64,000 bases of DNA from Sindora glabra (taxonomy: Eukaryota > Streptophyta > Magnoliopsida > Fabales > Fabaceae), in NCBI GenBank assembly GCA_020226215.1, contig CM035232.1, positions 62,629,220-62,693,219 on the forward strand, given 5' to 3'. Below the pieces are notes generated by a model. That model did not search any database. It had not been told where the DNA came from and was given only the letters and a program-made list of their open reading frames with translations. Numbering within the stretch: position 1 is the stretch's first letter; the number at the start of each line of letters is the position of its first letter. Positions 25,246 through 37,107 of this stretch are shown here, piece by piece. A program made the position numbers and the translations under genes.

Positions 25246-25247
<2 letters not shown>

Positions 25248-26092
25248 TTATTGTTATTATTACACATTTTGGTTAATTTGGTTTATTGATTATGACAAAC
25301 TCATAGAATAAGAATGATTTAAATTAAAATTTACTTTTTTCTATTTTTAAATTTTTAAATATTATTTTTAATCATCAATATAAATAATATATCATCCCAT
25401 TATAAATATATATATAAATAATATCTCTTTATAAAAATATTTATTGATAAAATAAATAAACACTTAATTTTTTCTCTTATTTGAGTGAAGAAAAAGGATA
25501 AAAAAGAATATTTAAAGATAAAATGCATAATTATTATATTTTAATTATTTAAAATTTGAAAATTTTTATTTTCTTTTCAATTTAAATTTAAAAGATATTA
25601 TATCTATTCTTTCTCTTTTATTTTCTTTTCAAAGAAAATAAAAACTTCTTGTCAACAATGGAGAAATTACTTATTTATTTTATATAGTTAATTATATGAA
25701 AATTTCAAATTCAAATTATTAAAAATTTTAATATTTTATATATTAAATTATTTATTATATTTTAACCAAATAGAATTTAAATTATTAATTTATTAAGTCT
25801 TCAAAAATCTTTATTCATATATTTTTAATTAAATCTATAATTTATTATAATTTATAACAAAAAATTAATAAGGATATTTTTTTGAAAAAAATAATAAGAT
25901 TCCAAAGAATATAAAGTGCAAACTAAATATGGGAATATAATATACATAAGAATGTAAAAAAATATTCCCAGGAATATATATATTGAATTAAATATAAAAA
26001 TCTTATATTATTAGAAATATAAGGAATCATATTTTTTAAAATATATACTGTCTTAAGAATGTAAGATTCTTTGAACCAAATACCACCTAAAA

Positions 26093-28079
26093 GGATAATT
26101 CCGTGGTATCCAAAATAAAAATTTAGGCATGGATATTTTAATTATTAATAATTATGAATATTTGATACTTGTATTATTTTATAGGATTCAATAAAATTTT
26201 CTTCTTGACCCACTTATTTTTTATATTTATGAATTACTTATCTTAATAAATTAGATGTAATATTTTTTTTTATTTTTTTAACAAAGTTTATACAATTTTT
26301 CTTAGTTTACATTCATTTGTGACGTAAAAAAAATTATAAAAATGTAATTATTTAGTAATATTAATATTAAAATTTCATATATTCTATTATAAATAAAAAA
26401 TTTATATGAAAAGTGTCTTATTATTAAAAAAGTGCATATGATCATAGATTATTATTTTTAGTAAAAATAATTTAATAATTTAAAAATATATGATAAATAA
26501 TAGTGTAAAATTATTTTCTTTATAACATCAACAAATAAATTTAAATTCTAGAAATTAAAAATTAATTTCCACAATAAATTTTTTTATTTTAACATGTTAA
26601 AACAATGTAACAAAATTTTATAATATCATTTACTATGTTATTGAAAGCTACAACAACTTTTCTACATTTAAAAAAAATTAGTTATTTTTATTTTTTAATG
26701 AATTAACTTCTTGTTCATCAATAATATTAAAAATATATTATGTGGTTAATATAAAATTTTATAAAAAGAAGCTTAACAGATAACTAAAATATAGGATAGA
26801 AAGTAAAAAATGAAAGCATCGGATTATTATATTTAATATAATATCTAAAACTTAATTAATAGGTCATTAATAGTGATTGAAGATATAAAATTTTATAAAA
26901 TAAATTAAAATTAAATTTTACTTAAAATAATTATTAAAAAGTATTCTTATCCTAATATTTGACATTATATAACATTTATTTAATTAAATTTACTTTTTCT
27001 TAAATTTATATTTGATTAAATATTTTAATTTTGTATTTTTAAGTGATGGTTATATTTATTAAATGTCTGATTATAGAAGAACCTGTTTAATAAATAAATA
27101 AATAAAATTGAAATTAAATAAAAATTAAAATAAATTTAATCATGTCTCATTCATCATACATTATTATCAATAAATTATGAAGATATATGTAATGATTTTA
27201 TGTTAATCTAATCAATACTAATATATTTACAATTACTTTTACATATCAATAACATATTTCATAAAATAAATCATTCATGTAAATATAATATGATAATTAT
27301 ATGATTATCCATAATTATATAATAAAATATAAAATAGGTGTGAATTTTAATGTTTATAGAAATCAATTAAATTCAATTTTTTATTAGTGTGTTGAATATT
27401 TTTTTTATATATTGAATGAAATTCAAATTCTATACTAGATGATCAAGTTAACTGGCTTTTTAGTAAGATAAAAATAATCAAATTTTAATTTCTATTAAAA
27501 ATATAATAAAAATAAAAAATAATGTTAGTTATAGAATTTAAAAATATAATAATTAATACTTTAAAATAATAATTAATTATTATATTTACTCTAAATATAA
27601 TATACCCTTCTTCATTTTTTAATAAAAAAAGAGATTTAGGGAAGGTTCGTGAAAAATAAAATATAAAAGTGCCTTATCAACTCTACTCATCTTTATAACA
27701 AGAATTAGCTATATTTATAAAAGTAATAAATATTTCCTCTTATATTTAACAATATTTTAAGAAATTATGTTTATATTTTTAAATTGTATAAATATTTGAT
27801 TCAAATATAGCAAAAAAATATTTTTTTCCAATCTTAATAATGAAGTAAAGATTTCAGCAAATGGACAACGTATAATAAAAAATAAAAAAAATTGTTAATA
27901 ATAAAATATTATAAGCATTTTTGTAATATATATAGTTAAGTAGTTAAATAAGTTATTAATCAAATTATCACAATTTTTGAATTTAATGATAAAAAAATTG
28001 AATAGTTCAAAATTTATTATCTACTTAAAATATCTATACCCTAACTTCTGAAGAATTATGAATTATCTATTATAAAATT
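26093..28079. other. AT-rich intergenic DNA without genes
   Basis: The stretch is very AT-rich with no long open frame, no recognisable element ends and no RNA gene that I can see. Confidence 0.5.
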
Positions 28080-28240
28080 ATTTAGTGAGTAATGGTAGTA
28101 TACAACGGAGAAAAGGAAAAAGGAAGGAGACAAGACCTTCATTAGTGACCAGAGAAAACCCACAAACCTCTTATTACATGAACAAAGTAAATAATGAAGA
28201 AGTTAACATGAAAACAAAAGAAAGGAATAAGATATATGGG
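28080..28240 (+). repeat. Right half of the duplicated block
   Basis: It matches 38241-38385: shared text includes gaaaacccacaaacctctta and aacaaagtaaataatgaa. The small open frame at 28085-28273 lies in this repeat and is not a gene. Together with 23800-23892 it forms a second copy of the block at 38160-38385, split by about 4.2 kb. Confidence 0.65.
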
Positions 28241-29270
28241 GGCGGTGTCGATGGTGCAATTGGTAAAATATGATGCATCAAAATATGGGGCAAATCGCGA
28301 AAGAACATTGGTCCGCATATGCAATCTTTTTTTTTTTCCTTTTGCTACAAGGGGCAGGGATTGAGACAATAAGGGAAGGGATGAGGCAGTTTAGGGGTAT
28401 AGAAGGGGGAATCAAATTTCGCTCCTTTATGCTACAGGATTTTATGGACATAAAAATATGCCATCTAAACAGTTCTTGGTGACAATTTGCATATGCAATC
28501 TATGAGCCCCACATATATTTCGAAAATTATGAAATGTCCCCAAAAGTATTTTTCTATCAAATCTTTATTCTACTTATGGGTTATGGCACAATTGTAAGAA
28601 AAAAAAATATCATGCTATAAAATTCTTATTACTTGGAACTTGGTTATGATTATAATTATAAATCACAAAATGCGAAAATAAAAAAATTAGATGAAATATC
28701 TTGATTCATAATGAATTTAATAATTACAACAAATAAAACAAAATATAGAATTAGATAATATCTTAATCTTCTCTCTTCTTACTCAAATAGCACTATAATA
28801 TTCGTAAAATGATACGAGTCACACAAATTTCTATTCATGAGTGAAAAGAGGGATCAAGAACCCTATTTATAACTTTTATGATTCAACTCATCAAAGAATC
28901 TTTACTTTTTACTTTCCTTTAATATTTATGAATCCAATTAATTCAAGTAATAAGTGAAAGACTTTTCATATGCAAAATTATCAAATACATTTAAGGGCAT
29001 ATTAGTTTTGCATAATGCATATTTAATTTAAATAAATGACATTAATATTTCATAATGGATATTTAAAACATTAATCATGCATAACGAATATTTAATGTAT
29101 ATTTAATTTACATAAATGATTTCGGCCAAATATCTAAATTTAATTTATAATGATGTTTAAATTATTCTATAATACAAATTATGTCTTTTTATATACTTAT
29201 GAAGGTCACGTTAAGTCTATCATAAAATCCATCATATAAATCTAACAACAACTATATAACAATTCAGCGG
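28241..29270. other. Intergenic DNA upstream of the PPR fragment
   Basis: The stretch is AT-rich apart from a mixed region at 28250-28480. It contains no supported gene. The short open frames here (28142-28369 and 28270-28482) are low-complexity. Confidence 0.5.
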
Positions 29271-29304
29271 AATATGAGAAACACAGGATTCTGCAAACAT
29301 TTGC

Positions 29305-29703
29305 AAACAAAGTTGGATCATGTATCAGAATAAGGCTCATTCATTGTATGTAAAAAATAAATCTCATCCCCGAGCCAAAGACATCTATAGCGGCCTGGAG
29401 ATTCTAATCATGGAGCGCCTGAAAGCTGGAAATGTGCCTGACGCAAGCTTTGTTCTCCATGAAGTGGAGGAGTATCAAAAGAGAGATTTTCTCTTCTATC
29501 ATAGTTCAAAACCGGCAGCAACTTATGGACTTCTGACGACAAAGCCTGGAAAGCCCATCCGAATTGTAAAGAACGTTGTTCTTTGTAGGAACTGCCATAC
29601 TTTCTTGAAATATGTATCTGTTGTTAGTAACAGGGACATTTTGCTTAGAGATTCTTCAGGATTTAATTGTTTTTCTAATAGGCAGTGCGTTGTATTAAAA
29701 TAA
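29305..29703 (+). pseudogene. PPR-DYW protein C-terminal fragment
   Basis: The frame gives the E+/DYW end of a plant pentatricopeptide RNA-editing factor: SHPRAKDIY, then VPDASFVLHEVEEYQK, then PIRIVKNVVLCRNCHTFLKY. This is the usual order of the DYW deaminase domain. No PPR repeats precede it; upstream of about 29300 the frame breaks. The deaminase HSE motif reads HSS, so the catalytic Glu is lost. The terminal DYW tripeptide and the last cysteines are gone (ending QCVVLK). It is probably a dead duplicate fragment. The open frame begins at the internal ATG at 29320, which is not a natural start. Confidence 0.85.
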
Positions 29704-30478
29704 AATAAATAATTTATTAAATATGTTTTCGTGGATTAGCATTAATTAATTTTTTATTTTAATATTAAATATAAAATAAATTAATCTACGATGGGTTAGA
29801 TTTTGTATAAATTTATATAAATAGAGGTTCTAACTTACGGTCATTTAGTAGTTAATAATTTTCTATTACAAATCTAATTTTAAATAAAGAGATCGTGATT
29901 GTCATTCAGATATAAATATTAAGAATTATAAATTTTAATTTTTTTTTCTCTATTTAAATAATTTAAGTGACAAAGTAGATTGTAATTTTATTTATCACTA
30001 TTTTTCAGATTAATTATATCTTTATTAAAATATGTATCAGGTATACTCATAATTTATTATGATTAATTTGTATATTTATATTTGTTAATCGTTAAGTCAA
30101 CACAGTGCTCATAAGGCCTTTGTGTGGGATATTCCCAACTTGAATACTGATGGGTAAGTCTCTGACCATGTATATAATAATGCAGAGAAGAGTGCAGCAG
30201 ATCAGGAGACACTCTGACATTAACTCTCCTCCCAAGCAGTAGCGTGTCCCATATGGTAACTTCATTTTGTGTGGCTTATAAGTATAAATTTTGGACTTCT
30301 GGTACAATGTTAACGGTGATTCGAATCTTCTCACTTAGTCCCATGCTACTTGTTATCTATTGCTCTGTAGTGTATCTTCTTTTACTTACCCCTACAGTTG
30401 TTAGAGCCAGAAGGAAACAAGCATGAAACGGAAAAGAGGGAAGAAGAAAACGACGAGATCATAATTCTAATAATTTAG
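29704..30478. other. Intergenic DNA without genes
   Basis: The stretch is mixed AT-rich DNA. The small open frames at 30092-30334 and 30244-30426 have no recognisable family features. Nothing else is supported. Confidence 0.45.
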
Positions 30479-31793
30479 GCCTTTTTTGGTTTAAAGAGAA
30501 AATAAAAGAAAAGGAAACAGAGAAGAAAAAAAAGAGAAGAAAATTTATTTTTTTTATATATGCTTAATTATAGGAGAAAATAAGAGAGAAATTATTTTCT
30601 GTTGAATTGTGTTGGGTTAGAAAAAAAATGTAAGAAAAAGAAAATAGAAAAAAAGTTATTTAATTTTATTTAAATGAAAATAAAATTAATAAAAAATTTT
30701 ATTATAGTAAAATGATATAATACTTTCAATACATAAAATAGAGATTATTTTTAATATTAACACAACAAATTTATAGTCTTAAAACTTTCCAGTTATATGA
30801 AATTTAAGAAATTAAAAATATTGAATATTTAATTTATTGAAAGAGAACAAAATTTATAAGCCGCTCATAATTATTTTTAATTAATTTTTAAATTTATATT
30901 TTTTAAAATAAATCATTAACAACGAGGTTTAATTTTTAATGTGTTGATAGTATAATTGAAGACAAATGTTTTAAAATAATTATTATTAAATTTTGACTTA
31001 ATTGTATATAACAAGATAAAATACCTCTAATTTATATTTTAATTGATTTTGATTCTTTAATTTAAAATATTTAACTTTGATCCCCGAAAATACTTATTTT
31101 GATTAATTTTGGTCCAGCCATCTATTTTCATTTTCCTTTTAACGGAATATGCTGGCTTCAATTTTTTTACGCCTCTTCCTTCCCTTTCTCCATCTTTCTC
31201 AGTTTCTAGAATCTCTCTCTTTTAATCACCTTCTCAAGTTCCGACGATGACGGAGACTTCAAGAGAAGCTCTGTCGCTTCTTCCTCGACCTTAGCCAACA
31301 AAAACCATAAAGAGCTTGTAAACCGGCGACTGAGATCTTATGTTGCAGATTGGCAAATCAGACCGGTAGAGCAAACGATAGCAGCCTCACTCACTCTCCT
31401 GCCGGCTCCAACAAGCCGAATCAGCCGTGGACTCCAGCGTCAAGCAGCGGTCTCCACCAGAAGCAGCAAGGCTTGAAACAGCGCAAGACAAAGAGGAGAA
31501 CAGAAAATGCAGCAGTCCGGGAGGGAAGAATATAAAACTACCTGGTGAGCTTGCGGTTGGACTGTGGAGATGGCACAGCAAATGTTTTTTGAACCGCCTA
31601 GGAAGGAGGTGCAACCGGCGAGCGCAGAAGTGTTGGTTTTTCTCTCGAGTTTTCTCTCCACCGTACGTTTTCCTTGCAATTTCATTTTTCCTTGCAACTT
31701 CTTCATTTAGCCAAACAGGAGAAAACAGCATTTTTCATATCCTTTTCCGCTGTCAGATTCCATTTTCCCCTCTTTTCCCTTGATCTAAACAGG
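30479..31793. mobile_element. Possible TIR element with a GC-rich interior
   Basis: The left end (ttggtttaaagagaaaat, then agaaaagg) and the inverse of the right end (tgtttagatcaaggg, then aaaagagggg) are purine-rich and roughly inverted. The interior from 31130 to 31790 is far GC-richer than its surroundings. It contains an open frame of about 90 codons from ~31225 (SDDDGDFKRSSVASSS onward) that looks like coding or UTR sequence of unknown origin. I cannot name the source gene and found no clear target duplication. Confidence 0.35.
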
Positions 31794-31802
31794 TCAGTTA
31801 GT

Positions 31803-32101
31803 GGGTGTTTGGTTAGGTTTTTATTTTTTATTTTTTAAAATTATTATTAAAAGTTATTTTTAAAAATTATTTTTAAATTAAAAAAATAATAAATAGATGG
31901 TATTTGATGAATTGTATAAGTAAAAATTTTATTTAATTATAAAATTGATATAAAAATAAAAAATAAATTTAAAAATTATTTAAAAATTATTTTATTTTTT
32001 TAATTTTTAAAAATAAATTTTAAAAATAACTTATCAAACAAATTATTTTAAAAGAACAAAAATAAAAAATTGTTTTTAAAAAACACTAAACAACCAAATC
32101 G
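31803..32101. mobile_element. AT-rich MITE between two larger elements
   Basis: The left end gtttggttaggtttttattt and the right end (aacactaaacaaccaaatc) are inverted relatives; the interior is a poor palindrome of t- and a-runs. A related sequence lies at about 19815-20160. Non-coding. Confidence 0.5.
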
Positions 32102-32406
32102 TTAATTACCCAAAGGCAATTTGAGCGAAACTACAATACCCTATTTCTGTTCATGGGTAACTCGCCTTGAACACGTGGTTCATTCATATGATGACACGTA
32201 ATAATTATTGAAACTGATAGTTTATTCTTGACCGAATCTGCTAAATCGTCCCTTTACTTATTTTTTTCTCATTTGTTGCCTTAATGCTTGGCAAAGGTGT
32301 ATTGTATTTTATTATACTGGGTTACCATGCACCCCATTTCGGACAATGCCATCATCGTTGTTTCCCACCTCCACCATTTGCCATCAACACTGGACTGCTC
32401 ACAGCA

Positions 32407-32690
32407 ATGGACATTCTTTTTGCTCAGATCCAAGCAGACCTTTGCTCTAATGATGCTTTCCGCCAATCGGGCACTCTTTTCAAGCTCTCCAACAATCCGT
32501 CGCCGGCTGCGACATTTCTGTCATAGCCAAGTCCACCATAGAAGAAATTGTTGCCTTTCCCGCTTCCGCCATCTGCAACAAGCTCGCTTTTGATTTCATT
32601 CGTTCCACTCGTCTCACCCCTGATCTCTGGGACACCGTTTGTGATTTTCGAATCCCGATGTCACCGCTATCGCCGCCACAGTTTCCTTAC
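32407..32690 (+). pseudogene. Captured 5' fragment of TPLATE
   Basis: From the ATG the frame reads MDILFAQIQADLCSNDAFRQ, the start of the plant endocytic adaptor subunit TPLATE. After a frameshift near residue 22 the match resumes (SVAG, then DISVIAKSTIEEIVAFPASA, then KLAFDFIRSTRLTPDLWD TVC). It then skips about seven residues and continues with NPDVTAIAATVS in another frame. Homology ends near 32690. The native protein exceeds 1100 residues, so this is a small non-functional piece lying wholly inside the MULE-like element. I matched it from memory of the family. Confidence 0.88.
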
Positions 32691-32934
32691 AGATCTTATT
32701 TGACAGAGCTCACATTTACGCTTAACATATTCAGATCTCTCTAGTGCCTATTTGATCCCTGAGAATCTTTGCTGCGACGACAAATGGACAAATTGGTGAA
32801 AAGACAAATAGAAGATGAGAATTGCGACTGCCTTCCACGGTTCTTCGAACACAAGCCAAGTTAGAGCTGGATAGAGAATTCGCTTCTTTCGCCTCCAAGC
32901 CGTGCTCTTAGGTTCAGAAGTGAGAAGCAGAGGA

Positions 32935-33261
32935 CTACAATTTACCTATAAAAAAAGGCCCGACATGAGAAATATATCCCAAAAAAGAAAAAAAATTTGA
33001 AGAAATGAAAATCAAGATCTGGATACTCACTTGCTCTAGATGAGAGAATAGCCTATTCATGCTGGCAAATTCCACTTTGTGGATGAGGGTTTCAGATAGA
33101 GCTCGTGGACCATGCTCAACAGAGATACGCACAGAGATGATGAGGGAGACTGAGTTCCAGACAACCGAGGTAACGACAACGTCGGGGATAGGAGTTTCGG
33201 AAGCAGCTCCTAGCCGGCACTGGGTACAGAAACATGAACGGAGAAGAGGAAGAAGTCCCAA
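32935..33261 (-). pseudogene. Unidentified exon-like open segment in the Pack-MULE
   Basis: A stop-free stretch (CRLGAASETPIPDVVVTSVV, then VRISVEHGPRALSETL, then FASMNRLFSHLEQ) ends at caag|gtgag near 33032. That is a good splice donor, so the true exon may be 33032-33261. It has no ATG at its start and its codons and GC content differ from the flanks. It probably comes from a second host gene, which I do not recognise, captured in the opposite orientation to the TPLATE piece. Confidence 0.5.
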
Positions 33262-33622
33262 TTCAAGAAGCTTACAAACAAAAGAAGAAATATGAAATAA
33301 TATTCTATTATTTAATAAAATAATATTTTGTAATATAGTATTTTATTATTTACATTGGGGCTACAAGTGTGAAAAATGAAATTAAAAGGACAAATTAGTA
33401 ATCTCAAGCAAAATCGTGGGATAACCTGCAAAATCGCCATATGTTAGCATTTGATTGGCCCACGTGTCCAGGGTGAGTTACCCATGAACATGACTAGGGT
33501 ATTGTAGTCTGGACCGGCAATTTTTGACATCCTTGAAATTCCTAATCTTAGTTCACGGTTGTCATAAACAACTAGTGGAGCAGTAAAGACGTTCTTTAAA
33601 ATGAGAAATTTAAAGAAAAAAA

Positions 33623-33636
33623 CCCCCCCGGGGGGG
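33623..33636. repeat. C7G7 palindrome
   Basis: Seven C are followed by seven G in strongly AT-rich surroundings, preceded by an A-run. It could be real or an assembly or sequencing artefact. Confidence 0.8.
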
Positions 33637-33677
33637 AGATATTAATGACGGTTTATATTACGGTGGTCACCTATGCA

Positions 33678-34316
33678 ACAAATATTTATCTTAATAATAT
33701 AATATTATAATTATATATTAATCATTTATAAAGAAGATTAATAAAATTTTAATTAATATCTAACTAATAGCTCTAAGAAAAAAATTATCTTTCTACTAAT
33801 TTTACTTTATATTTAAGTAAGTATTTAATTTTAAATTCAAATATTGTATTAATTAGATGTGATCTTTTAATATAATTATTATTAATATTCAATAACATAA
33901 TTTATGATAAAAATAATTTTTTTTGACAATATACTTTTTCCTTATTATTTTATAGCATAAAACAAACTTTTAAAAATAGTAATTTTATATTATGAATAAA
34001 TATTTATTTTAATAATATAATATTATAATTAATTATTAATTATTTATAAAGAAGATTGATGAAAAATGGAATAATATATAACTAATGATTCTAAAAAAAA
34101 TATCTCTTCATTCACTTTTCTTAACATTTAAATAAGTAATTAATTTTGAATTTAAACATCACATTAATTATATATTATTTTTTAAAATAATTATTATCAT
34201 TAACATTTAATAACATAATTTATGATAAAAATATATTTTTTTAATAGTAATATATTTTTTATTTATCGCATTATGGCATAGAATAAACTTTTGAAAGTAA
34301 TAATTTTATATTGTAG
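33678..34316. repeat. Two ~315-bp tandem repeats
   Basis: The segments 33678-33994 and 33995-34316 are collinear. Both contain aataatataatattataatta, then tttataaagaagatt, then aataacataatttatgataa. They have diverged by many small changes and are AT-rich and non-coding. Confidence 0.75.
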
Positions 34317-36104
34317 GCAACTCATTAAAATTCACAAATTATGACATATATGTTGACTAAAATTTAATTTTTTGACATCAAATATTTTACATTTTTGTAA
34401 TTTACATAAAAGAAAGAAATAGCTTTTGGTTAGAAAATATTAATGATGGACTCATATTTAGTATATTCTAAAAATTGTATTATAATAAAATTTCTTTTCC
34501 AAAATATAATCATAAATATAAAACAATAAATAAATAAAAAGTGTGCAATAGTTAACGAGTCTTTAAAAGAAGAATTTATTTATTTCTTAGTCAAAGTTTA
34601 AGAAAAATATGTTAAAGACACAAAGAAGGAAAAAAAGGTAAAAGAAATAATATAATTATTTAAGAACATAATGTAAAAAAAAAGAAATGATTAATTAGTT
34701 TGTAAAATAAAGAAATAGATTCACAATTATTATAGTAAGAATTTATCAAATAAAAATAAATTATTGAAATATTTAGTGATAGATGTCATTTGATATTGGA
34801 TTTAAATTAAGTATAAGTGAAATTGTTTATTTGTTTATGAAAATAAATAGTGATTTTATCAAATGAAGATAAAAAAATTTTAATTAGATATAAAATAAGA
34901 CGAAGATAAAGATTAAAAAAAATTTAATCAATCAAATAAAGATAAAAATAAAATTAGATTAAAATAGAGATAAAATAACTTTTAAATTTCAAAATAAAAA
35001 ATCCTACATTAATGTTTTCATATAATATTAAGGTAATAAAAAGTAACCTATGGATATATATTTCCTGTTACAAATTTGTAAATTTCATAATTGATAATTC
35101 ATATATTCGCATGGTAGTTTCGTTCCCTCTATAATTTCCTTAATAATTATGTTTTTTTGTTAAATAGCATAAAATAGTTAAAAAATTTATCTAATGAAAT
35201 AAACTATATAAAAATGTATACTTTTATAATTTTACACATGAAAATTTCATTAAATTATTGAAAATTAGTTAAGCTATAATTTTTTTTAAAATAAAAAATC
35301 CAATTAAATAAAGCACTCATAATAAAAAAAATTAAACTACAAAAAAATCATAAAAAAGGAATATACATAATAAGAATTTCAAATTAACTAACTGCAAAAA
35401 GTCGAAAGTAGTAAGAGAAAATACTTATAGATATTGAAAATGAAGATAAAAACTCTTATCTTAGAGAAAACCATGAGTTTGAAATAAAATTTAAATATAA
35501 TTTGGAGAGTTTTTTATGAGAATAAAATAATTTTTATAAAAAAATAAAATAATTAGATAGCTATAAACTTATAATATTGAAAATAAAGATAAAAATAAAA
35601 AAAATTATTTCAAATAAAATGATGGATTTGGAGTGACTGAAAGTGAAGAGAAAAAAAAATAAAAACATAAATATAATTTAGGAAATTTTTTATAAAAATA
35701 AAATAAATAAATAATTATGAATTCTAATAATAAATAAATATTCAAATTCAAATTTTTATTAGAAATTAATTTAATATTAGAAGAATAAATAAAAAGAATA
35801 ATTAACGAATTTTGCATTTATTATTTATTGTTGGTGATTAATAAATGTAAAGAAATTATTTTTTATTTCATAATTTATTTTTAGATAAAAATGATAAATT
35901 GAGTTTTCATTTAAAAAATAACAAATTGTCATGTGACAAATTATGAAAATGACACTTTTCATAATAAAATATGAGAAATATCATGGCTAATATAGAGATT
36001 TATATATATTCGGATAACTTAATTACATCATAATTCTAGGTTCAATGTTAAAATTGAAAATAAGTTAGGTGAAGCAGAAAACGCACTGTGACTAAGCTCG
36101 CTTG
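34317..36104. other. AT-rich intergenic DNA without genes
   Basis: No open frame, element end or RNA gene could be supported. The frame at 35605-35817 is low-complexity. Confidence 0.5.
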
Positions 36105-37026
36105 TAGGGATGACAAAAATATTTATATCTAATGAGTTTTACCTAAATAATAGATATTTACTCAATAACTTTTATCCAAATTAAACTCATTACTTAATTA
36201 TTTGGATTTAGACTTACCTATTAAATATTTAATGAATTTTAAACTTTTTTTGGATACTCGTTAATATTAATTTATACAATACATAAGCTTATCTCTTACA
36301 TAAGTTTTGAATCTCTTTTAAATATTATATTAAATTTATTTGAATAATATATTTTATTATTAACCTATTATTATATGAAAATTAATATTATTACATATAT
36401 AAAAATATTGTGATAATTTATTTAAGATAAATAATATTAAAAATATTTAAATTTACATTATATTATAAAGATATTTTAAAATAATATTATTTTATTTTAT
36501 AATATTAGTTTATATAATATAAAAATATCTAATTATAATATAAATGGATAAATAATTATTCATAAGTTGACCTAATACAATTTATATTTACTCTAAAGTT
36601 ATTATAGATAATATAAATGAGTTAAAATAAGAATAAATATAAATAAGAAAAAAATATAATTTATAATTATTAAATATAATTATTATCAATGAGAAGGATG
36701 CAACCTATATTTTTCCTAAAATTAATATGAATAGTATAATAGGTTAAAATAAAAATAAATAAATAAAAATAAAAATATATATAAGTTATAATTATGAGGT
36801 ACAATTACTATAAAAAAGAATAAATTTTTATTTTTTATTAAAAAAATTTAAATTATAATTATATTAATGGACTTAAATGAATCTATTTTTAATTTTTTAA
36901 TCAAATCTTATTAGATCCTTAATGAATATGAATTTTTAATGAATTCAAAATAATAACTCTTTAATCAGTTTAAATCTAATTAGGTTTGAATTAGATCTAC
37001 CGAAACTCAATCCATCGCCATCCCTA
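36105..37026. mobile_element. MITE-type element with tagggatg termini
   Basis: It begins tagggatgacaaa and ends with the near inverse (tcgccatcccta). The interior is AT-rich with many tttaatga/attaaat words and no coding potential. The flanks ctcgcttg and tttgtttg share only five of eight bases, so the target duplication is uncertain. It is probably hAT-related by its length and ends. Confidence 0.6.
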
Positions 37027-37107
37027 TTTGTTTGCAAGCGAAGCAATGGGGTCATTTTACTAAATTTCAAAAATAAGATCATATTTTCTATTTTCTTTAC
37101 TATCACG

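Larger units (their letters stand above)
23886..26092. mobile_element. Possible large TIR element
   Basis: The left end (tttagttcacggaatg, then acattcc) and the inverse of the right end near 26060-26092 (tttggttcaaagaatc, then acattc) resemble each other and the common plant tttggttc-type termini. The interior is AT-rich and includes a three-copy ~105-bp repeat and a TA microsatellite. No coding region is visible and no target duplication is certain. Confidence 0.35.
32123..33515. mobile_element. Pack-MULE-like element carrying a TPLATE fragment
   Basis: The termini are inverted repeats of about 50 bp. Both arms contain actacaataccct, then tgttcatgggtaactc, then acacgtgg. Direct repeats ggcaatttg (32115-32123) and ggcaatttt (33516-33524) flank it, a 9-bp duplication with one mismatch as expected for Mutator-like elements. 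No transposase is present. The interior carries a TPLATE 5' fragment on the plus strand and another exon-like open segment on the minus strand. This is the standard picture of a gene-capturing non-autonomous MULE. Confidence 0.78.

Noticed and set aside
28085..28482. Overlapping small open frames on both strands
   Set aside because: The left part is a dispersed repeat also present near 38.3 kb; the rest is low-complexity. No domain, start context or conservation can be seen.
31387..31783. Several overlapping 88-118-codon open frames on both strands
   Set aside because: They are mutual shadows in one GC-rich stretch. None is recognisable and none extends past the putative element ends.
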